This document shows, piece by piece, positions 21,934 to 26,903 of a stretch of DNA of 26,903 nucleotides (positions are counted from its first letter, which is position 1; every line of letters starts with the position of its first letter). The notes beneath the pieces were generated by a model that saw only the letters and a list, made by a program, of their open reading frames with translations, did no database searches and had not been told where the DNA came from. The translations under genes were made by a program, and so were the position numbers. The stretch is taken from the NCBI GenBank assembly GCA_044376575.1, contig JBILKR010000024.1, positions 1 through 26,903 of the forward strand. The letters are read 5' to 3'. The stretch is from BA4 sp044376575. GTDB lineage: Bacteria; Bacteroidota; Bacteroidia; CAIKAF01.

Positions 21934-23367
21934 ATGAATGATTTCAGAAATCTTTTTGAGCCTTATCTCTCTTCGCATGCGCTACAGGTTGTAGCAGAGG
22001 AAGCTGATAAATTAGGTGTAGATGCTTATCTCGTTGGCGGTTTTGTACGTGATGTGTTGTTAGGTCGTACAAGCAAAGACATAGATATTATGTCGGTGGG
22101 AAAGGGACTTGACTTGGCAGAGAAAGTAGCACAACGATTAAACATTACAGAGCACCTTGTAGTTTATAAGAATTTTGGAACAGCCCTCTTACACATTGAT
22201 GATGTAAATATTGAATTTGTTGGAGCACGCAAAGAATCATACCGAGCTGAATCCAGAAAGCCTGTTGTTGAAGATGGTACGTTGGAAGAAGATTTGTCGC
22301 GCAGGGATTTTACCATCAATGCACTTGCTGTGCAAATCAATGCAACGCATAGGGGGGAATTAAAGGATTTATTTAATGGTTTAAATGATCTTGAAAATAA
22401 GCGTTTGGTTACGCCGTTAGATCCTGATATCACCTATTCCGATGATCCCTTGCGGATGATGAGAGCTATTCGTTTTTCAGCTCAACTTCACTTTACAATA
22501 GATGAGAATTCACTCATAGCAATACAAAGAAATGCTGAACGAATAAAGATTGTATCCAAGGAGAGAATTGCAGATGAGTTGAATAAAATTATTTTGGCTA
22601 AAAGGCCTTCAAAAGGATTCAAGTTATTGTTCAATACCCATCTCCTCGAGTATATATTTCCTGAAATGGTTAAATTGCAAGGTGTTGAAACGATGGATGG
22701 CAAAGGTCATAAGGATAATTTTTACCATACCTTGCAAGTACTTGATAATCTTTCTCAGCATACAGATGATCTCTGGTTGCGCTGGTCTGCCATACTTCAT
22801 GATATTGCCAAGCCTAATACAAAACGCTTTGAGCCGGAGCATGGCTGGACTTTTCACGGGCACGAAGATTTGGGTGCGAAAATGGTTCCATCTATTTTTA
22901 AAAGAATGGGATTACCACTTAATGAAAAAATGAAGTATGTACAAAAATTAGTTAGACTTCATCTTCGCCCTATTGCTCTGGTAAAAGAAGAAATTACAGA
23001 TTCAGCCATTCGCAGACTCATCTTCGAAGCCGGTGATGATTTGACGGATTTAATGAAATTATGCAATGCTGATATCACTTCAAAAAATGAAGAAAAAGTG
23101 AAACGATACATGCATAATTTTAAGTTGGTGGAAATGAAAATTGAAGAGGTAGAGGAGAAGGACAGGATTAGGAATTTTCAACCGCCGGTAACTGGAGAAA
23201 TGATTATGCAAGCGTTTCAGATTGGTCCATGCAGAGAAATAGGACAATTGAAAACCTTGCTGAAAGATGCGATACTGGATGGAATCATTGAAAATAATTA
23301 TGATCAGGCATACGCATATATGCTGAAAGAAGCACAGCGTATCGGACTTAAATTGCCGAATTCATGA
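21934..23367 (+). CDS. cca: CCA tRNA nucleotidyltransferase with HD domain
   Basis: 477 aa. Adds or repairs the 3' CCA of tRNA in the cytoplasm. Class II nucleotidyltransferase head: LVGGFVRDVLLGR with GGxVRD at 35-40 and the metal-binding DID at 49-51; RRDFTINALAV at 123-133; the nucleotide-template motif DDPLRMMRAIRFSAQLHF and RIADELNKI. The HD phosphohydrolase domain has His265 in NFYHTL and the HD pair 289-290 in LHDIAKP. Poly(A) polymerase is a conceivable alternative, but Bacteroidota usually have a single enzyme of this type, the CCA one. The stop overlaps the miaA ATG (ATGA), tying two tRNA-maturation genes together. Confidence 0.92.
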   Translation: MNDFRNLFEPYLSSHALQVVAEEADKLGVDAYLVGGFVRDVLLGRTSKDIDIMSVGKGLDLAEKVAQRLNITEHLVVYKNFGTALLHIDDVNIEFVGARKESYRAESRKPVVEDGTLEEDLSRRDFTINALAVQINATHRGELKDLFNGLNDLENKRLVTPLDPDITYSDDPLRMMRAIRFSAQLHFTIDENSLIAIQRNAERIKIVSKERIADELNKIILAKRPSKGFKLLFNTHLLEYIFPEMVKLQGVETMDGKGHKDNFYHTLQVLDNLSQHTDDLWLRWSAILHDIAKPNTKRFEPEHGWTFHGHEDLGAKMVPSIFKRMGLPLNEKMKYVQKLVRLHLRPIALVKEEITDSAIRRLIFEAGDDLTDLMKLCNADITSKNEEKVKRYMHNFKLVEMKIEEVEEKDRIRNFQPPVTGEMIMQAFQIGPCREIGQLKTLLKDAILDGIIENNYDQAYAYMLKEAQRIGLKLPNS

Positions 23368-24275
23368 AGCCATTACTGGTTGTGATATCCGGACCAACCG
23401 CATCAGGTAAAACAGCTTTTGCCATTGAACTTGCATTACATTTTAAAACAGAAATCATCTCCTTTGACTCCAGACAGTTTTATCGTGAAATGAAAATCGG
23501 TACGGCTCCTCCAACTATTGATCAAATGGAAAAAGTGCCACATCATTTTATTCATGATCGCTCTATTAATGAAGAGTATAACGCAGCCGATTTTGGTAAG
23601 GATGCATTAAAAAAAATACAAGAACTATCGTTGTCGCACCACGTAATTATAATGGTTGGAGGTTCAGGATTGTATCTTGATGCTGTTTTATTTGGATTTG
23701 ATGAAATGCCAACTGCAGACATATCAATCAGGGAGCAACTGAATAAAGAGTTCTCATTGTATGGTATTGCTGCATTACAAAAAGAACTTAGAGAAAAAGA
23801 TCCCGTTTATTTTGAGCAGGTTGATCAACAAAATCCTGTAAGAGTAATTCGTGCATTAGAGGTGATAAGAACTACAAATCAGCCATTTTCTTCATTCAGA
23901 ACGGCCCCCAAAACATTATTGCCGGATGCTGACCTGATGATGTTTTGTATGGATTTACCCCGCGAAGAATTGTATGGTCGAATTAATCAACGTGTAGATA
24001 GTATGATGCAGCATGGTTTGCTGGAAGAGGTGAAATCATTAATGCAATTTAAGTCGGCACTTCCCATGCAAACTGTAGGATATACAGAACTTATAGCATA
24101 TATAGAAGGTAGTATCAGCCTTGATAGAGCAGTTAATCAGATCAAACAACATACCCGTAATTATGCCAAACGTCAGCTCACCTGGTTAAAAAAATATTCA
24201 ATGTCTAACTGGGTTCATCCTGATGAAGTAAAAAAAGCAATCATACAAGTTGAAACACATTTATCTAGTCTATAA
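23364..24275 (+). CDS. miaA: tRNA dimethylallyltransferase
   Basis: 303 aa, normal length. Transfers dimethylallyl from DMAPP to N6 of A37 in tRNAs reading U-starting codons. P-loop GPTASGKT at 10-17; EIISFDSRQFYREMKIGTAPP with the catalytic Asp/Ser; the VGGSGLYLDAVLFG block; INQRVDSMMQHGLLEEVKSL; and the tRNA-binding QTVGYTELIAYIEG with QIKQHTRNYAKRQLTWLKK. Four-base overlap with cca. mnmE, another tRNA-modifying gene, lies 2.2 kb away on the opposite strand. Confidence 0.96.
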   Translation: MKPLLVVISGPTASGKTAFAIELALHFKTEIISFDSRQFYREMKIGTAPPTIDQMEKVPHHFIHDRSINEEYNAADFGKDALKKIQELSLSHHVIIMVGGSGLYLDAVLFGFDEMPTADISIREQLNKEFSLYGIAALQKELREKDPVYFEQVDQQNPVRVIRALEVIRTTNQPFSSFRTAPKTLLPDADLMMFCMDLPREELYGRINQRVDSMMQHGLLEEVKSLMQFKSALPMQTVGYTELIAYIEGSISLDRAVNQIKQHTRNYAKRQLTWLKKYSMSNWVHPDEVKKAIIQVETHLSSL

Positions 24276-24283
24276 ATCTTTTT

Positions 24284-24291
24284 TACATTTG
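24284..24291 (+). promoter_or_regulatory. Putative -7 box TACATTTG for the GT-C/TPR gene
   Basis: Exact TAnnTTTG match, 17 bases before the ATG at 24309. A TTTA at 24260-24263, 20 bases upstream, is a near match to the TTTG -33 box, making this the most complete promoter in the window. Confidence 0.5.
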
Positions 24292-24308
24292 AATATTCAC
24301 TGATTTTT

Positions 24309-26264
24309 ATGAAAGGTAAACAGCACAAAAAAAAATCACCGGCTGGTAAATCAGCCCGACCAGAACAAAACATTCAGATTTCATTTGATGTAAGTAAATG
24401 GGGAGCATTGATATGCTTTATCATTGGATTCCTTTTATATTCAAATACATTTCAGCATCACTGGGTACTCGATGATTATAGTGTTTTAAAAGATAACTGG
24501 GTGGTAAAAAGCGGAACAGAAGGAATCTCAACCATTTTAAGTACTCCATATCGATATGGTGTTAATCATTTATCTGATAATTTATACAGACCATTATCGC
24601 AGGTAATGTTTGCCATCGAATGGGAGCTTTCACCTAATAATCCGGGTTTGCATCACATCATCAATGTGTTGTTCTATGCATTGAGTTGCGGTTTGTTGTT
24701 TTTATTTCTTAAGAAACTATTGACACAGGTGCATCCATTCATTCCTATGGCCATATCGTTACTCTATACTTTTCACCCTATACATACAGAAGTGGTGGCC
24801 AATATCAAAAGTCGTGATGAAATTATGTCGTTCCTCTTTGTATTACTTACCGGAATGTTTCTCATTGATTATTATAAAAAATATGACATAAAAAAATTAT
24901 TGATTGCAGCTGTAATGTTTGGATTATCTATGTTCTCAAAAGAAGGTGCGGTTACAATGGTTGTCATTTTCCCTCTGATGGGGTGGTATTTTTTAAATGC
25001 TGACCTCAAGAAAATGATTATATCCGGTGCAGCATTACTTGTACCGTCATTACTTTATATTCTCGTTCGACAGCAAATCATCAGTGCGTATAGTACTTCT
25101 GATATCATTGCTTCAGTTGACAATATTTTGGTGGATGCTAAAGATCCGGTTACTCGTTTTGCAACAGCGATGATGTTAATGGGTAAATATCTTTGGCAAC
25201 TTGTTTTTCCATCACAACTGGTGTGTGATTATTCATTTAAGCAACTCACTTTGCAAACGCTTTCCAGCCCTTCAGTCTGGTTATCGATATTAATTCATGC
25301 AGGGCTGCTATTTATAGTGTTTAAAGAATGGAAACAAAAAACACTGCTTTCCTTTGGAATACTTTTTTATTTGCTCACCATGAGTTTGTATAGTAACATT
25401 GTTCTTATCATTGGTACATCATTTGCCGAACGTTTATTATACCAGCCATCGTTGGGTTATGCAATTATTGTAGTTGCAGCATTGAAAAGATTGTTTAATC
25501 TCAAAATCACAACTATTTCATCAATTCGCGAATGGTTGTTACCCAATACATCATTTGCTGCAGTATTATTTTTTGTTTTTCTGCTTATGGGTTGGAAAAC
25601 AGTTGTACGCGCAGCAGAATGGAAAAATCAATATACATTGTTCAGTCTTGATGTGGAACGCTCGCCAGAAAGTGCACACATGCGATTGTATTATGGACTA
25701 GCAGTAAGAGATTCTGCGATGGGAATGGAAAAAGCAGGTAAAATGATGGAATACGGAATGATGATGCAAAAAGCATTGAATGAATTTGAAACAGGAATCA
25801 ATATTTATCCAAACTATGTTGATTGTTTGGAACAGGCGGGGTTAGCCAATTACAGACTAAGTAAGTTGAATAATAATAATCCTGATAAAAAAAGAGAAAT
25901 GGAGGAGAAAGCATTAAAATACTATAATGAAACTTTGAGATTATTTAAAGATAAACCTGTTGCTTTAAGTAATCTGGGTACGTTGTATTTTGAACGGGGA
26001 GAATATCAGCGGGCGTTGGAACTGTTTCAGCGTGCTGTTAAAAAAGATCCGAGATATGAAGATGCCTGGTTCAATTTGGGTAGTTCTTATGGCATTACCG
26101 GTCAGTATGAAAAGGCGCTTGAGGCATTTAATACATGTATTGGTTTAGATCCGGAATACTTGAAAGCTTATGAATTTAAGGCCATGACCTACGATAACAT
26201 GAAGCAACCTGACAAAGCAAATTCTGTGCGTAAACAATTAAATAAGTTAAAGAATAAGAAATAA
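24309..26264 (+). CDS. TMTC-like GT-C membrane glycosyltransferase with C-terminal TPR repeats
   Basis: 651 aa. A short basic cytoplasmic N-terminus (residues 1-30), then about ten or eleven membrane helices to about residue 440, then a soluble TPR domain to the end. The first external loop has the acidic pair Asp55-Asp56 (HHWVLDDYSVL), as in GT-C enzymes that use lipid-linked sugar donors, and LYRPLSQVMF and HPIHTEVVANIKSRDE match the conserved segments of TMTC/DUF1736 proteins, which are O-mannosyltransferases in animals. TPR units are visible at PVALSNLGTLYFERGEYQRALELFQRAVKKDP and YEDAWFNLGSSYGITGQYEKALEAFNTCIGLDP, with less regular ones before and after. TPRs would lie on the periplasmic or cytoplasmic side depending on helix count. 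By family it may glycosylate exported proteins. It is monocistronic with its own promoter. Confidence 0.82.
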   Translation: MKGKQHKKKSPAGKSARPEQNIQISFDVSKWGALICFIIGFLLYSNTFQHHWVLDDYSVLKDNWVVKSGTEGISTILSTPYRYGVNHLSDNLYRPLSQVMFAIEWELSPNNPGLHHIINVLFYALSCGLLFLFLKKLLTQVHPFIPMAISLLYTFHPIHTEVVANIKSRDEIMSFLFVLLTGMFLIDYYKKYDIKKLLIAAVMFGLSMFSKEGAVTMVVIFPLMGWYFLNADLKKMIISGAALLVPSLLYILVRQQIISAYSTSDIIASVDNILVDAKDPVTRFATAMMLMGKYLWQLVFPSQLVCDYSFKQLTLQTLSSPSVWLSILIHAGLLFIVFKEWKQKTLLSFGILFYLLTMSLYSNIVLIIGTSFAERLLYQPSLGYAIIVVAALKRLFNLKITTISSIREWLLPNTSFAAVLFFVFLLMGWKTVVRAAEWKNQYTLFSLDVERSPESAHMRLYYGLAVRDSAMGMEKAGKMMEYGMMMQKALNEFETGINIYPNYVDCLEQAGLANYRLSKLNNNNPDKKREMEEKALKYYNETLRLFKDKPVALSNLGTLYFERGEYQRALELFQRAVKKDPRYEDAWFNLGSSYGITGQYEKALEAFNTCIGLDPEYLKAYEFKAMTYDNMKQPDKANSVRKQLNKLKNKK

Positions 26265-26416
26265 ATTTAGATTAAGGACTGAGATTGAGGTTTGAGGAAA
26301 AGTTAAGAGAGAGTTGTGAACTTATCTATTATAAATAATAAAAAATATGAAAATTTAAAAATATTTTTTACACCTGTTGCAGTTGAAGTGATTTTTTTCC
26401 CTAACTATGTTTTTAT

Positions 26417-26438
26417 AAAATCTCAATAAAATCTCAAT
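26417..26438 (+). repeat. 11-base tandem duplication
   Basis: Two perfect adjacent copies of AAAATCTCAAT in the spacer between the convergent TPR gene and mnmE. Confidence 0.9.
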
Positions 26439-26445
26439 AAAAAAG

Positions 26446-26469
26446 CACCTATCAAATCACCTATCAAAT
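26446..26469 (+). repeat. 12-base tandem duplication
   Basis: Two perfect adjacent copies of CACCTATCAAAT, seven bases after the first tandem duplication. The rest of the 218-base spacer (26265-26482) is AT-rich; no stable GC hairpin followed by a T run was seen, so no terminator is called. Confidence 0.9.
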
Positions 26470-26482
26470 AAAAGAAAGATAT

Positions 26483-26903
26483 TTACTTTCCGATACAAAA
26501 CCTTGTAAATATCGAATCAAGCAGATCGTTTGTGTGCACTTGACCCGTGATTTCACCAATGTATTGCAGCACTTGTCGGATATCCATCGCTAAAAATTCT
26601 CCGGAGATGGTTTGCGATAACTCAGATGAAATTTTATTTAACAACTGATCTGCTTTCATCAACGCTTCATAATGCCTTGTATTGGAAACAATGGGTTGAT
26701 TCACTGAAATATTTTCTCCTATGGCAAGTGAAAATAATTTTGATTTTATCTCTTCCACCGATTTCTCTTCTTTTCCACAAATCAATATATGATCACTGGG
26801 TATAGCAGTATGAATGGCATTGCGTTCTTCTGCTTTTAATTGTTGTAATCGGTCGCTTTTATTTGCAAGTACAACGATGTGCAAGCCTTCATGTTGCAAT
26901 TTC
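26483..26903 (-). CDS. mnmE: tRNA uridine-5-carboxymethylaminomethyl modification GTPase MnmE, N-terminus outside the window
   Basis: Only the last 139 codons or so are present; the frame is open to the right edge and the first residues seen (KLQHEGLHIVVLANKSDRL) are inside the G domain. NKSD is the G4 guanine-specificity motif. The C-terminal helical domain has VNQPIVSNTRHYEALMKA, LAMDIRQVLQYIGEITGQV and ends DSIFTRFCIGK, whose CIGK with the invariant Cys is the hallmark of MnmE. With MnmG it modifies U34 of tRNA using a folate one-carbon unit; gcvT, elsewhere in this window, also works in the folate one-carbon pool. Confidence 0.96.
   Translation of the reverse strand, partial: KLQHEGLHIVVLANKSDRLQQLKAEERNAIHTAIPSDHILICGKEEKSVEEIKSKLFSLAIGENISVNQPIVSNTRHYEALMKADQLLNKISSELSQTISGEFLAMDIRQVLQYIGEITGQVHTNDLLDSIFTRFCIGK

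Noticed and set aside
22164..22933. Several open frames on both strands inside cca
   Set aside because: All overlap the full-length cca frame, which has every expected motif; they are frame shadows.
26417..26469. Short repeats as a CRISPR array
   Set aside because: Units are 11-12 bases, directly adjacent without spacers, and only two copies each; no cas genes are present.

Overview
The window looks like a chromosomal segment of a low-GC member of the Bacteroidota (Chitinophagales/Sphingobacteriales-like; exact rank not determinable here). The reasons are the gene set (bifunctional sugar nucleotidyltransferase/HAD protein, PorE-like OmpA protein, LysM plus periplasmic-binding-fold protein, SLC5 symporter with a long loop, HD-type CCA enzyme), the weak or absent Shine-Dalgarno sequences, and repeated TAnnTTTG boxes of the Bacteroidota primary sigma factor just upstream of start codons. 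No rRNA, tRNA, CRISPR array, transposase or integrase was seen.

Layout. 1-1863 (minus): a methyltransferase followed, 2 bases on, by a TTG-started fused sugar-1-phosphate nucleotidyltransferase/HAD phosphatase that runs off the left edge (surface-glycan biosynthesis). 2027-5501 (plus): an AT-rich accessory island made of an eroded tandem array. Unit 1 is S (104-aa soluble protein ending in a CPxxCS...LNS tail), A1 and B1 (about seven membrane segments each). Unit 2 is only the 3' tail of an S copy, a complete A2 and the last codons of a lost B copy. A separate full-length B2 follows. Near-identical blocks at gene ends mark the duplication and a clean deletion junction. A1 is out of frame at a T9 run near its start. 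5523-13584 (minus): LysM/periplasmic-binding-fold lipid-free exported protein, guaA, OmpA/beta-propeller protein, fabH, SLC5 symporter, and a 39-aa one-helix membrane protein overlapping the symporter start by 4 bases. 13622-15112 (plus): glpK, ending one base from the convergent comB. 15114-19289 (minus): comB, gcvT, a GT4-type glycosyltransferase and a GNAT-fold protein, forming two probable operons (gcvT-comB and GNAT-glycosyltransferase). 19408-26264 (plus): short-chain dehydrogenase, two-helix membrane protein, glycosyltransferase (overlapping/tightly spaced), then cca-miaA (4-base overlap), then a TMTC-like GT-C membrane protein with TPR repeats. 26483-26903 (minus): the C-terminal end of mnmE, convergent with the TPR gene across a 218-base spacer carrying two short tandem duplications.

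How the genes relate. Most of the window is housekeeping: GMP synthesis, fatty-acid initiation, one-carbon metabolism, tRNA maturation and modification (cca, miaA, mnmE), with scattered envelope-glycan genes. The part with least explanation is the S-A-B island: two distantly related membrane-protein families always sit downstream of (remnants of) a small cysteine-tailed protein, and the island has been rearranged recently. Its function cannot be read from the sequence.
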